From: Thermoplasmatota archaeon | GTDB taxonomy: Archaea > Thermoplasmatota > Thermoplasmata > Thermoplasmatales > Thermoplasmataceae | Direction: 5' to 3' | Assembly (NCBI GenBank): GCA_023489425.1 | Contig: JAMDCG010000009.1 | Location: forward strand, 1-13,455 | DNA length: 13,455 bases | Shown: one piece after another, positions 1-6,998 of the stretch | Position numbering within the stretch: the stretch's first letter is position 1 | Layout: each line of letters opens with the position of its first letter | The notes under the pieces: model-generated | The model's database searches: none | Told to the model about the DNA's origin: nothing | What the model saw: only the letters and a program-made list of their open reading frames with translations | Translations under genes and position numbers: made by a program

Positions 1-674
1 TTCATCTGAATGGATGACTTTCTTGGTTGCGCATTGTTGTTCCCTGATCTTGTCCTATTAATTGCATAGGAGATGCCCTCCAGAAGAACGGTGAGTGGGA
101 TTGCAGTGAATACGAGAAGTGAAAATACAGAGAAGATAGATTTTGTTTCATACTCGTTGGGTTTGCCATTCAGGCCGAAATGTGTTGCAAACCTGTTTGG
201 AATGGCAGGATAGTGAAGTATTCCTATAATTATGAAAACAATCAGTTCTATCCATGGGAGTGCGTACCAGACAGCACCCACCTTCATACTTGATTTTGAA
301 ATATAAGCTGATACTGTACTGTTTTTATTATTCTCCTCTCCTGCACTGGATTTCAACTCCTTTGTAGACCTCCTGAAATGAAAATACACCAAAGTTAGAG
401 GTATAATTTCAGCAATTGGGAAAAGAGAGGCAATTATTGCTGATGTATATACTGAAAGTATCAATGCCAAACCAAGGAATAAAACCGATATTAGAAGATC
501 GTAAATGACATTCCTTTTTTTCATTCCATTAATTACTGGAACAAAGTTCTGGTAATCCATTAACCTGACTCCAAATATGAGTTCAGGTCTGGTGAAATAT
601 GGATTAAATGCAAAGAATAATCCTATGAAAAGAACCACCGGAATGAAGATTGAAAGAATTAGGAAAGAAAACAT
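1..674 (-). CDS. DUF1648 / SdpI-like integral membrane protein (partial, C-terminus off the left edge)
   Basis: An open frame of 224 codons runs from the ATG at 674 to the window edge without a stop, so the C-terminus is missing. The protein is strongly hydrophobic. Likely membrane segments are near residues 4-24, 60-78, 80-98, 140-154 and 180-199. Just after the fourth segment lies the DUF1648-type signature, P-N-R-F-A-T-H-F-G-x-N-G-K-P-N (about residues 159-173), which is known from SdpI-like immunity/signal proteins and other small membrane proteins. The start is supported by an AGAGGTGATC ribosome site immediately before the ATG. That site overlaps the stop of the GntR gene, leaving only 4 bases between the genes, so the two are co-transcribed and probably translationally coupled. 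Pairing of a YtrA-type regulator with a membrane protein of this family is common, and it suggests that the regulator controls this membrane protein. The substrate or signal is unknown. Confidence 0.8.
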   Translation of the reverse strand, partial: MFSFLILSIFIPVVLFIGLFFAFNPYFTRPELIFGVRLMDYQNFVPVINGMKKRNVIYDLLISVLFLGLALILSVYTSAIIASLFPIAEIIPLTLVYFHFRRSTKELKSSAGEENNKNSTVSAYISKSSMKVGAVWYALPWIELIVFIIIGILHYPAIPNRFATHFGLNGKPNEYETKSIFSVFSLLVFTAIPLTVLLEGISYAINRTRSGNNNAQPRKSSIQM

Positions 675-678
675 TTGA

Positions 679-1086
679 TCACCTCTTTTGTTCCACTATT
701 TCCTCAATTAGCTCATTAATTCTTTGCCTAACCTGGTCCACTGAATACCCCTTTGATATTGACTCCAGTAGAAGATTTTTCATCTGCATTTCCCACATAC
801 TGTCCATCTTCCTCTCCTTACTTTCCACTATTTCATTTACAATAATGCGCTTCCTCCGATCCTGAAATATGTATTCTTCCATCTCCAGGTACCCATAGGC
901 CTTATTCACCGTATGATAATTGATTCCAAGGATGGATGAAAGCTCCCTCGAGGATGGCAGCCTATCCCCTTTTTTCAGTATTCCCATGGCAATGTTCTTC
1001 ACTATGTCATTATAGATTTGTTTATAAATCGGTTCTGGCGATGATAGATCTATGGTTATCCTGAAATCTTCATTTTCATCATACAT
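679..1086 (-). CDS. GntR-family transcriptional regulator, YtrA subfamily
   Basis: This is a 135-residue DNA-binding repressor. The winged helix-turn-helix begins at the family hallmark PIYKQIYNDI and includes LPSSRELSSILGINYHTVNKAY, which is typical of GntR proteins. Only a short helical tail (about 50 residues) follows, and there is no ligand-binding or aminotransferase domain, which defines the YtrA type. I chose the ATG at 1086 because homologues start just before this point and a GGGGTGA ribosome site lies 5 bases upstream. A TTG at 1149 would add 21 residues and sits closer to the TATA-like box at 1184-1195, so it remains possible. The gene leads a two-gene operon with the DUF1648 membrane protein. 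A perfect palindrome overlapping its own promoter suggests autoregulation (inference). Confidence 0.88.
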   Translation of the reverse strand: MYDENEDFRITIDLSSPEPIYKQIYNDIVKNIAMGILKKGDRLPSSRELSSILGINYHTVNKAYGYLEMEEYIFQDRRKRIIVNEIVESKERKMDSMWEMQMKNLLLESISKGYSVDQVRQRINELIEEIVEQKR

Positions 1087-1183
1087 ATCCTTCACCCCGG
1101 ATCTGTACTCTTTCCTGTTTCCAAATTTTTCATTCACAGATTCTGGCAACTTAAATCACTCTGATATAGAATATGTATAACAC

Positions 1184-1195
1184 GTATTTAAATAC
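1184..1195 (-). promoter_or_regulatory. Promoter/operator palindrome upstream of the GntR gene
   Basis: GTATTTAAATAC is a perfect 12-base palindrome containing the TATA-like TTTAAATA. It is flanked by AACA on one side and TGTT on the other, which extends the symmetry with a one-base offset. Transcription on the minus strand would begin near 1163. A repressor bound here would block TBP, so this is the natural place for the YtrA-type protein to act on its own operon. Confidence 0.5.
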
Positions 1196-1214
1196 TGTTG
1201 TTTAGAAAATACTG

Positions 1215-1249
1215 GAAAATAAAAAAGATAATTTCAGTTTTTTAACTGA
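1215..1249 (-). terminator. Hairpin and T-run after etfA
   Basis: Directly after the etfA stop, the minus strand reads TCAGTT-AAAA-AACTGA, a 6-bp stem with a 4-base loop (1234-1249). A run of six T follows at 1221-1226, with more T after it. The stem is weak, but archaeal termination relies mainly on the T-run. It would end the fixC-fixX-etfB-etfA transcript before the GntR promoter. Confidence 0.5.
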
Positions 1250-2359
1250 CTATTCCTTGCTTTCCGGACTTACTTCTTTCTTCTCTTCTTCCTTTGAACT
1301 CTTACTTATTTTTTTATCGGGTGTTGATAATTCAGCCTTCTTTTTTCTTATGGCATCAGTAAGTTTTGGAAGAACTTCATAAAGATCTGCGTTGATTATA
1401 TAATCAGATATACTGTTAATCTCTGCCTCAGGATCAGTGTTTATTGAAACTATATTCTCGCTTAGCTTCATTCCCATAAGATGCTGTGCCTTACCTGAAA
1501 TACCACAGGCGATGTACAGTTTAGGCCTGACGGACTGCCCTGTCTGCCCAACCTGATGATCCTTTCCAATCCACCCAAGATCAACTGTTGGCCTGGAAGC
1601 GCCGACATATGCACCAATCTCATCTGCCAGTTCCTGTATAAGCTTGAATCCGGAAGCTTTTCCCAGTCCCAGACCTCCACTCACTATGTATTTTGCAGAA
1701 GTGAGATCAACAGTGGTCTTTGGCCTGAAATCTACTACCTCTTTCTTCAGGTATTCCTTTTTTATCTTTGCCTTCCTGACCTCACTTTCATATTTGGCAT
1801 CTTTGTTTCTTTCAGGTACAGGGAATATTCCTGGCCTTGCGGTTGCCATTTGAGGCCTGTGACTCCTGCACAGAATTTCTGCAAGTGTGCTCTCCCCATA
1901 GGTTGGTCTCCTTGCCTGAAGGATTCTTCCATTAGGGTCCACATCCAGTTCTGTACAGTCTGCAGTCACACCTGTTCTTGATCTAACTGCAATCCTTGAC
2001 GCAAGATCTCTCCCATTCCTTGTGGCTGGAATCAGAAGTATATTTGGCTTCAGCTCCTGTATGAGGTCACTGAGCAGTGTTGCATATGGAATTGTTCTGA
2101 AATCTTTCAGATCCGGTGATTCATAACCGATCACCCTGTCACATCCATACTCCCCTGCCTCCTTAACCATGGTACCTACTTTTTCACCAAATGTTATGCC
2201 TATGAGAATCTCATTTACCTTGTGTGCCATGCTTGCGCCAACAGATATCATCTCGAGACCTGGTTTCTTTATCTTTCCATCTCTCGCCTCAAGGAATATC
2301 ATCACATTCTTGTAATCATCAAGATTTTCCGGCTTCTCAGCGTTGATCAATCCTACCAT
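1250..2359 (-). CDS. etfA: Electron transfer flavoprotein alpha subunit (FixB/EtfA)
   Basis: This is the large ETF subunit, which binds the electron-carrying FAD and works with EtfB. The C-terminal FAD domain is unmistakable. It begins at SGGLGLGKASGFKLI, continues through VGASRPTVDLGWIGKDHQVGQTGQ (flavin-binding) and LYIACGISGKAQHL, and ends with SINTDPEAEI and ADLYEVLP. An upstream in-frame ATG would allow 392 residues. I prefer the ATG at 2359 (369 residues) because a GGAGGTGA site precedes it by 5 bases and the etfB stop is one base away. The protein is longer than usual because of a lysine/glutamate/serine-rich tail of about 28 residues after the conserved domain. It is the last gene of the fixC-fixX-etfB-etfA operon. 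The FixC and FixX neighbours point to the FixABCX type rather than a fatty-acid oxidation ETF. Confidence 0.95.
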   Translation of the reverse strand: MVGLINAEKPENLDDYKNVMIFLEARDGKIKKPGLEMISVGASMAHKVNEILIGITFGEKVGTMVKEAGEYGCDRVIGYESPDLKDFRTIPYATLLSDLIQELKPNILLIPATRNGRDLASRIAVRSRTGVTADCTELDVDPNGRILQARRPTYGESTLAEILCRSHRPQMATARPGIFPVPERNKDAKYESEVRKAKIKKEYLKKEVVDFRPKTTVDLTSAKYIVSGGLGLGKASGFKLIQELADEIGAYVGASRPTVDLGWIGKDHQVGQTGQSVRPKLYIACGISGKAQHLMGMKLSENIVSINTDPEAEINSISDYIINADLYEVLPKLTDAIRKKKAELSTPDKKISKSSKEEEKKEVSPESKE

Positions 2360-2360
2360 A

Positions 2361-3161
2361 TCATTCACCTCCGAATTTGAGAATTTCCTTTGATACAAGC
2401 TCGTCAACAAACTTATCCATTTCATCAACGCCGAACTTCTTTCCTTCTCTCTTCTTCTCGTTTATTGTTCTCATTGACTTGACAATGGTTGGCGATCCCT
2501 TCAGACCAACCCACTCTGGCTTAAGATTTATATCTGCAAGTGTCCATGTTTCAATACCCTTCTTCAGTGCATCTATCTTCATCCTGAGGGTTGCTTCCCT
2601 GGGTATATTGGCATTGGTAAGTACTGTTATGAGGCATGGTGGTTCCATCTTAACAGTCTCAACGCCATCCTCAAGCTGCCTCTCTGCAAACACTGAACCA
2701 TCCTCAACCCATGAGTTTGATGTGTATGATGCCTGCTCAATGCCAAGGAATTCAGCCACACCAGGTCCCACATGTCCTGTTGATGAGTCCGTGGATTCCT
2801 CCCCTGCATAAATGATGTCAAACTTTCCAATCTTTGTAATGGTTGCAGCAAGTGTCAAACCTGTAGGATAAGTATCTGCACCTGCAAACGCTCTATCTGT
2901 AACCAGGATTGCCCTGTCAACCCCTCTTGCCATGCAGTCCAGAAGGGCAGTTTCTGCAAAGGGTGGACCCATAGTTATAACTGTGATATGGGTTCCAGGA
3001 TTCTTATCCTTTATGAGGAGAGCCTGTTCCACTGCATTTTCGTCTGCTGGATTTATTACATTCCTTGCTGCACCCCTGTTGAGAGTGAATGTAACAGGAT
3101 CTATAACGACCTCTGAACTGTCAGGTACCTGTTTTATCATAACTATTATTTCCAGTGCCAT
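2361..3161 (-). CDS. etfB: Electron transfer flavoprotein beta subunit (FixA/EtfB)
   Basis: This 266-residue small ETF subunit is of normal length. Family motifs in order are IKQVPD (9-14), NPADENAVEQAL (37-48), GVDRAILVTDRAFAGADT (80-97), and DSSTGHVGPGVAEFLG (125-140). The last resembles the nucleotide-binding loop of bifurcating FixA/EtfB proteins, and lacks the DDDxxQTG form of ordinary mitochondrial-type ETF. This supports a bifurcating role in which NADH is oxidised and electrons are split between quinone and ferredoxin (known for characterised FixABCX; inferred here). The ATG at 3161 was chosen because the conserved protein starts there. It lies 5 bases beyond the fixX stop and has TGATC as a partial ribosome site. 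An ATG at 3170 that overlaps the fixX stop is the alternative. Confidence 0.93.
   Translation of the reverse strand: MALEIIVMIKQVPDSSEVVIDPVTFTLNRGAARNVINPADENAVEQALLIKDKNPGTHITVITMGPPFAETALLDCMARGVDRAILVTDRAFAGADTYPTGLTLAATITKIGKFDIIYAGEESTDSSTGHVGPGVAEFLGIEQASYTSNSWVEDGSVFAERQLEDGVETVKMEPPCLITVLTNANIPREATLRMKIDALKKGIETWTLADINLKPEWVGLKGSPTIVKSMRTINEKKREGKKFGVDEMDKFVDELVSKEILKFGGE
2365..2372 (-). promoter_or_regulatory. Strong ribosome-binding site deciding the etfA start
   Basis: GGAGGTGA lies 5 bases before the ATG at 2359, inside the last codons of etfB. It matches the anti-Shine-Dalgarno sequence well and shows that the downstream ATG, not the upstream in-frame ATG, is the real start. 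It also suggests translational coupling of the two subunits. Confidence 0.75.
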
Positions 3162-3166
3162 TTTGA

Positions 3167-3442
3167 TCATCCGTATTTGTATTTTACCCCGTGACCGCCC
3201 TTTGTGTTTGTCCACAGGACGCTTCCGTGGGAACATGCAATATCACAGGTTCCACATTCCACACAGTCCTCATACTTGAAATTCAACTGACCTTCTATGA
3301 GCGTATAGCATTTTGCAGGGCATGCAAATGTGCAGAAATGGTCTGGGCACACTGCACAGATATCATGGTTCACTGTGATATGCTCATAGGACTTGTCAAT
3401 CTTGTAATTCAACAACGATAATCTGTCTTCTATTTTTGTCAT
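3167..3442 (-). CDS. fixX: FixX-type ferredoxin, two-cluster form
   Basis: This 91-residue iron-sulfur protein docks on FixC and passes electrons between ETF and the quinone site. Cysteines occur at 29, 32, 37, 41 and 45, then in CVECGTCDIAC at 60, 63, 66 and 70. The family ending G-V-K-Y-K-Y-G closely matches other FixX proteins. Single-cluster FixX and ETF-QO have only the second motif plus one upstream Cys-Pro. Here C29/C32/C37 with C70 and C60/C63/C66 with C41 could bind two [4Fe-4S] clusters. The start follows the fixC stop by one base, with GAGGT before it. It precedes etfB, with the stop overlapping or close to the etfB start. Confidence 0.93.
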   Translation of the reverse strand: MTKIEDRLSLLNYKIDKSYEHITVNHDICAVCPDHFCTFACPAKCYTLIEGQLNFKYEDCVECGTCDIACSHGSVLWTNTKGGHGVKYKYG

Positions 3443-3443
3443 T

Positions 3444-4730
3444 TTACAACCTCTTCATCATTCTGTACATATCCACAATCATATCCTTTCTTTTCTGCCT
3501 GTTTTTGAAGGCAGATTCCATAACTATTCTTGAAAGGTGTTTCTTCGGTTCTCCATTCTCTGAGAATATATTGAGCATTATCTCTTCTGCCATTGCAGGA
3601 ACTGTGTTGTGAATGCTTTCACTCCATGTTACCCTGTCAGAACCTTTGAAGGTTTCCATGTCTCTCAGTACAAAGGTTTTCCTCAGGGTATCCCTGTATA
3701 ATTCATATCTGTCTGCTGATGTGCTTCCCTTTGTTGCAATATATGCATCTGCTGCTGCAATTCCTGAAACAATGGCATAGTTCATTCCCTGAAGCACGAG
3801 TCCGTTACTGAACGTAAATCCTGCTGCATCACCGGCAATCATGTATCCATCACCATAAATCTGATCTACGGATTGCCCGGCCTCTGGCACTAAATGAGCG
3901 CTGTATTCTTCAACCCTTCCATCTGCAAGAAGTGGTGCGATGAATGGATGTTCCTTGAACTGTTCAATAATGTTGAAGGAATAAGTCTGATTATTTTTTC
4001 TTAGATCCTCCATTGAAATAACCGCGCCAATGGATATGGATTCCTTATTGGTATACAGGAAACCTCCTGCCTTTACTCCACCCTCAAGAAAGCCGAGAAC
4101 ATATTCAGATGCATATCCTCTCTTTGCGCTTGTCAGGTTGAATCTTTCGGTGATGGTCTTTTCAGGTAGTTTTATAACCTCTTTCACACCGATTGCCATA
4201 TGCCTGTCATCTGGTTTTTTCTTAATCCCAGAATCAATGGCTACCCTTGAATTTGCACCCTCAGCAAGGATCACAGTATCTGCTGTAACAGTTTCACCGT
4301 TTTGCATCACGCCTGTTACCTTCTTTCCTTCCATTGCCAGCTTATCCACTGTAACACCTGATACAACCATTACACCTGCATCCTTTGCCTTTTTTGCAAG
4401 CCATGCATCAAACTTTGTCCTCAGTACGGTGTAACCGCTCTTTACCTCACCAAATTTTGTTGATCTGAAATCCAGGGCAATTTTTGAATCCTTTGTAAGA
4501 AAAGTAACACCCTTTGCCTCAACGTATCTTTCAAGCATATTGCTTTTTTCCCAATCGGGTATGACCTGACCCAGGGAATCACCCCAGAGTACTCCTCCCG
4601 ATACATTTTTGCTTCCTGGGGGATCTGCCCTGTCTATAAGTAAAACGTTGGCCTTAGCAGAAGCTAACCTTATGGCTGCTGCAGAACCGGCTGGTCCGGC
4701 ACCAACTACGATGACATCAAACTCACTCAT
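3444..4730 (-). CDS. fixC: FixC, ETF-quinone oxidoreductase flavoprotein
   Basis: This 428-residue FAD flavoprotein is the quinone-reducing subunit of FixABCX and a relative of ETF-QO and geranylgeranyl reductases. The Rossmann motif VVGAGPAGSA (9-18) binds the FAD ADP moiety. KNVSGGVLWG (41-50) is typical of FixC. DGYMIAGDAAGFTFSNG (294-310) is the second FAD contact, followed by a Q-G-M-N-Y-A helix. Length equals that of E. coli FixC. It is the first gene of the operon, with a TATA-like box at 4781-4792 and about a 30-base leader. Association with the membrane is expected to be peripheral, as no transmembrane segment is evident. Confidence 0.95.
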   Translation of the reverse strand: MSEFDVIVVGAGPAGSAAAIRLASAKANVLLIDRADPPGSKNVSGGVLWGDSLGQVIPDWEKSNMLERYVEAKGVTFLTKDSKIALDFRSTKFGEVKSGYTVLRTKFDAWLAKKAKDAGVMVVSGVTVDKLAMEGKKVTGVMQNGETVTADTVILAEGANSRVAIDSGIKKKPDDRHMAIGVKEVIKLPEKTITERFNLTSAKRGYASEYVLGFLEGGVKAGGFLYTNKESISIGAVISMEDLRKNNQTYSFNIIEQFKEHPFIAPLLADGRVEEYSAHLVPEAGQSVDQIYGDGYMIAGDAAGFTFSNGLVLQGMNYAIVSGIAAADAYIATKGSTSADRYELYRDTLRKTFVLRDMETFKGSDRVTWSESIHNTVPAMAEEIMLNIFSENGEPKKHLSRIVMESAFKNRQKRKDMIVDMYRMMKRL

Positions 4731-4780
4731 TAAACCTACCTGTTATCTGTTAATTACTCCTGACGTAATAACTGTTTTCC

Positions 4781-4792
4781 AAATATTTAAAT
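4781..4792 (-). promoter_or_regulatory. Probable promoter of the fix operon
   Basis: On the minus strand CGAAACG-ATTTAAATATTT reads as a BRE-like stretch plus TATA box. The box centre near 4787 predicts a start near 4760 and a leader of about 30 bases before the fixC ATG. The leader contains AGGTAGG shortly before the ATG. Confidence 0.5.
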
Positions 4793-4813
4793 CGTTTCGT
4801 ATAGTGTGCATAT

Positions 4814-4830
4814 AGGAAATTAAATTTCCT
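4814..4830 (-). promoter_or_regulatory. Inverted repeat upstream of the fix promoter
   Basis: AGGAAAT-TAA-ATTTCCT is a perfect 7-bp inverted repeat with a 3-base centre. It is located about 20 bases upstream of the fix operon BRE/TATA. This position suits an activator, or a repressor that touches the basal factors. The cognate regulator is unknown. Confidence 0.4.
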
Positions 4831-5104
4831 CCCTTAACAATTGCGTTTGCTATATAAACACTGAAGGAATATTATTTTATAATAGAGATTCACTAACTGG
4901 TACATCTTCCAATTCTTTTCATTAAGATGAATCGTAAATTTCAATCTTTGTAACTTCAACAGGGTTCGAATGTTTTCATTTAGAGCTGATTTGTGGTTGT
5001 TTATAACATTCAGATCGGAGACTGCTCGCTGGTAGATAGACCACAGTTGTCCTCATTGCTTGAAATAACAGCGTGATCTTCAATATACCTCCATTTTAAA
5101 GTAA

Positions 5105-5599
5105 TTATTTTTTTGCTGAATGCTCCAGTTTTGCTCCAGCTTCCAATCTTTCCTTACAGTAGGCGTACAGGGCATCGTACATTGGAAACTGCAACTTCAT
5201 ATTTTCCATATCATTATGAGCAATAATTCTGAAACCCATTGCAGCTGCCTCAAGTCCTGCGGATTCCACTGGTGCATCAGGTATGGATGCATCTGCTCCC
5301 CTTACTATTTTTGCCAGATCTAAAAGAGCCCGATCCGTGATATTGTATTTTCTGATTATTGCGTCAAAACTGACGTATTCTTTTCCATTCTCCTGAAAAT
5401 GCATCAGCTCAACTCCTGGGAAATCGAAAGGAGTTGCATTTTCCTTTTTTGCAGTTTCCATTACCTTATCCTTTGGAACGAAAAGAAATATTGCGTCTTT
5501 ATCAACAAATCTTGAAATCAACCATGGACATGCAATTCTGTCTACTTTTGCCTTCTCCCTTGTGACCCACTTCATATAAATCTTCTGTTCTATCTCCAT
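5105..5599 (-). CDS. ChrB-type (chromate resistance ChrB C-terminal domain) protein
   Basis: This 164-residue soluble protein has the ChrB C-terminal family sequence. The hallmark is at the start: M-K-W-V-T-R-E-K-A-K-V-D-R-I-A-C-P-W-L-I (9-28). It is followed by DAIFLFVPKDKV, a T-P-F-D-F-P-G-V-E-L motif with a histidine soon after, IVRGADAS, and a closing P-M-Y-D-A-L-Y-A-Y-C. In bacteria this domain accompanies the chromate pump ChrA or a rhodanese, and its biochemical role is uncertain. No chrA is present here and the neighbours are unrelated, so resistance to chromate cannot be claimed. The ATG at 5599 is used, but the family usually starts at the internal ATG at 5575. TATA-like boxes suit either as a leaderless start. 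Confidence 0.8.
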   Translation of the reverse strand: MEIEQKIYMKWVTREKAKVDRIACPWLISRFVDKDAIFLFVPKDKVMETAKKENATPFDFPGVELMHFQENGKEYVSFDAIIRKYNITDRALLDLAKIVRGADASIPDAPVESAGLEAAAMGFRIIAHNDMENMKLQFPMYDALYAYCKERLEAGAKLEHSAKK

Positions 5600-5625
5600 G
5601 GAGTATATAGTTGTTGCTGAAAGGA

Positions 5626-5634
5626 TAGTTATAA
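5626..5634 (-). promoter_or_regulatory. Possible promoter of the chrB-like gene
   Basis: TTATAACTA on the minus strand is centred about 31 bases before the ATG at 5599. A competing box, CTATATAC at 5603-5610, is placed the same way relative to the internal ATG at 5575. Which one is used decides the protein's N-terminus. Confidence 0.3.
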
Positions 5635-5755
5635 GCTGGGAAATACGACTATCCCAATGTTTTCCTTTTATGGAATAGATAGAACATGGCTCTTATGAAT
5701 GCACATGTTTTTTGTACAGTATTTGAATTATTCTTTCCAACCTATGGAGTTATTT

Positions 5756-6913
5756 TTAATACTTCCTGTACAGTGATTCCCTGTTTAGCTCTTTCAGGTT
5801 TTTAATTCCTGATAGACCCATTTCAAGATCCATCTCTGCCATCACCTGTTCAAGATATAATTCTATGCCTTCCTGGCCTGCAACCGACAGTGCATATGCA
5901 TATGGCCTTCCTATCAGTATACCACTTGCACCAAGAGCAATGGCTTTTATTGCATCTGCTGCATGCCTGAACCCACTATCAAACAGAATTTCTCCCTTTA
6001 AGTCACCACTTTCTGTAACTTCCTCAAGTGCGTCCAGCGATGATATGGCACCATCCACCTGCCTCCCACCATGGTTTGATATCACCACAGCCCTCGCTCC
6101 GGATTTGAACGCCAGCTCAACATCTTCCCTATGGGTTATGCCCTTCAGTATTACAGGAATTTCAGTAGTACTGCATATTTCTTTGAAATCCTCCCATGAA
6201 AAAAACGGATTTACATATACTGATATGAATTCCATAATGGCCTTTATCAAATCTTCCTCAGGTGGTTTTTCCAGTCTTCTGCGAAATACTGGATCTGAGA
6301 AGAAGTTTGCCAGTCCCTCTCCTCTGAGAAATGGCAGGTATGCATTGTTCAGATCCCGCTCCCTCCATCCAAGCATTGTTGTATCTGCAGTAACAACAAT
6401 TGCCCTGTACCCTGCTTTTTCTGCTCTTTTAATGAAACTTCTAATAATGTTTTTGTCCTTTGATGGATAAAGCTGAAGCCATTTCTCCCCTTCTGGCGAC
6501 TTTTTCACTATTTCTTCCATTGTAATGGATGAAACAGTACTGAGTATGAAAGGCATATTCATTTTTGCTGCAGCCCTTGCGCTTGCAATTTCTCCGTCTT
6601 TGTGAAGTATGGACTGCACTCCTATGGGAGCAAGTATGAATGGTGATTCACGGTTTTGACCAAGGAACTCTGCCTCCATTGTCCTTTTGGAAACATCTCT
6701 AAGATATCTTGGCCTTATACGCCACTTCTTGAATGCTGATCTATTTTCATGAACGGTATCTTCCTCCCCTGCTCCGCCTTCAAGATAATCCCATGCATCT
6801 TTTGTTAGTGTGATCCTTGCCCTTTCCCTCCATTCATCAACCGACTGTGGCAGCTTCCTGTTTTCTACACCTGTAAAAATCTTTGTCTGGTATTTAGTTC
6901 CCTCATCTGTCAT
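5756..6913 (-). CDS. FMN-dependent alpha-hydroxy-acid oxidase, lactate 2-monooxygenase type
   Basis: This 385-residue enzyme oxidises 2-hydroxy acids such as lactate using FMN. Key residues are visible: Y43 in DYLEGGAGEEDT, the LQLYP strand (Y149), K257 in ILKGI, the active-site block ISNHGGRQVDGA with H281 base and R284, and the FMN-phosphate block SGFRHAADAI plus GILIGRPYAYAL. The insert L-G-W-R-E-R-D-L-N-N-A-Y-L-P-F-L and a later S-D-P-V-F-R resemble lactate 2-monooxygenase, which yields acetate and CO2, more than glycolate oxidase (family knowledge). Known members use the L-isomer. It has its own near-leaderless promoter and lies just downstream of the muropeptide cluster. A role in handling lactate from MurQ is possible but meets a stereochemical problem. 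Confidence 0.88.
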   Translation of the reverse strand: MTDEGTKYQTKIFTGVENRKLPQSVDEWRERARITLTKDAWDYLEGGAGEEDTVHENRSAFKKWRIRPRYLRDVSKRTMEAEFLGQNRESPFILAPIGVQSILHKDGEIASARAAAKMNMPFILSTVSSITMEEIVKKSPEGEKWLQLYPSKDKNIIRSFIKRAEKAGYRAIVVTADTTMLGWRERDLNNAYLPFLRGEGLANFFSDPVFRRRLEKPPEEDLIKAIMEFISVYVNPFFSWEDFKEICSTTEIPVILKGITHREDVELAFKSGARAVVISNHGGRQVDGAISSLDALEEVTESGDLKGEILFDSGFRHAADAIKAIALGASGILIGRPYAYALSVAGQEGIELYLEQVMAEMDLEMGLSGIKNLKELNRESLYRKY

Positions 6914-6935
6914 TATGAATTAGTATGCATTCCCA

Positions 6936-6950
6936 AGTATATTTTATTTA
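6936..6950 (-). promoter_or_regulatory. Promoter of the hydroxy-acid oxidase gene
   Basis: TAAATAAAATATACT on the minus strand is preceded by CCCC as a BRE-like element. It is centred about 30 bases before the ATG at 6913, implying a leader of only a few bases. No ribosome site is present before the ATG, which fits leaderless translation. Confidence 0.5.
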
Positions 6951-6998
6951 GGGGAAGTTATAGCTGAACTATTTCTTCACTGCGGGAATTTAAAGATT

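Larger units (their letters stand above)
4731..5104. other. Gene-poor spacer between chrB-like gene and fixC
   Basis: About 370 bases hold no convincing gene. The fixC end contains a TATA-like box and an inverted repeat, annotated separately. A second AT-only palindrome, TATTAT-TTT-ATAATA, lies at 4870-4884. A plus-strand TATATAAAC sits at 4851-4859 with nothing obvious to transcribe. Just below the chrB-like stop, GGAGGTATATTG on the minus strand could start a 37-codon frame, but its product has no recognisable features. GGTTCGAAT at 4963-4971 resembles a tRNA T-loop, but the flanks do not pair. Confidence 0.4.

Noticed and set aside
1556..1981. Long plus-strand open frame opposite etfA
   Set aside because: It lies entirely within a strongly conserved gene, has no ribosome site or domain, and is rich in unlikely residues; an antisense shadow.
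4963..4971. GGTTCGAAT, like a tRNA T-loop, as a tRNA or attachment-site remnant
   Set aside because: The flanking bases do not form a T-stem, and no acceptor, anticodon or D-arm can be drawn nearby.
5000..5100. Short minus-strand frame with GGAGGT and a TTG start below the chrB-like gene
   Set aside because: Only about 37 codons with no domain, compositional or context support; a TTG start is weak evidence.
5683..5709. AACATG...CATGTT hairpin followed by TTT on the plus strand as a terminator
   Set aside because: No plus-strand gene lies upstream, the loop is 15 bases and the stem only 6 bp. On the minus strand no T-run follows it.
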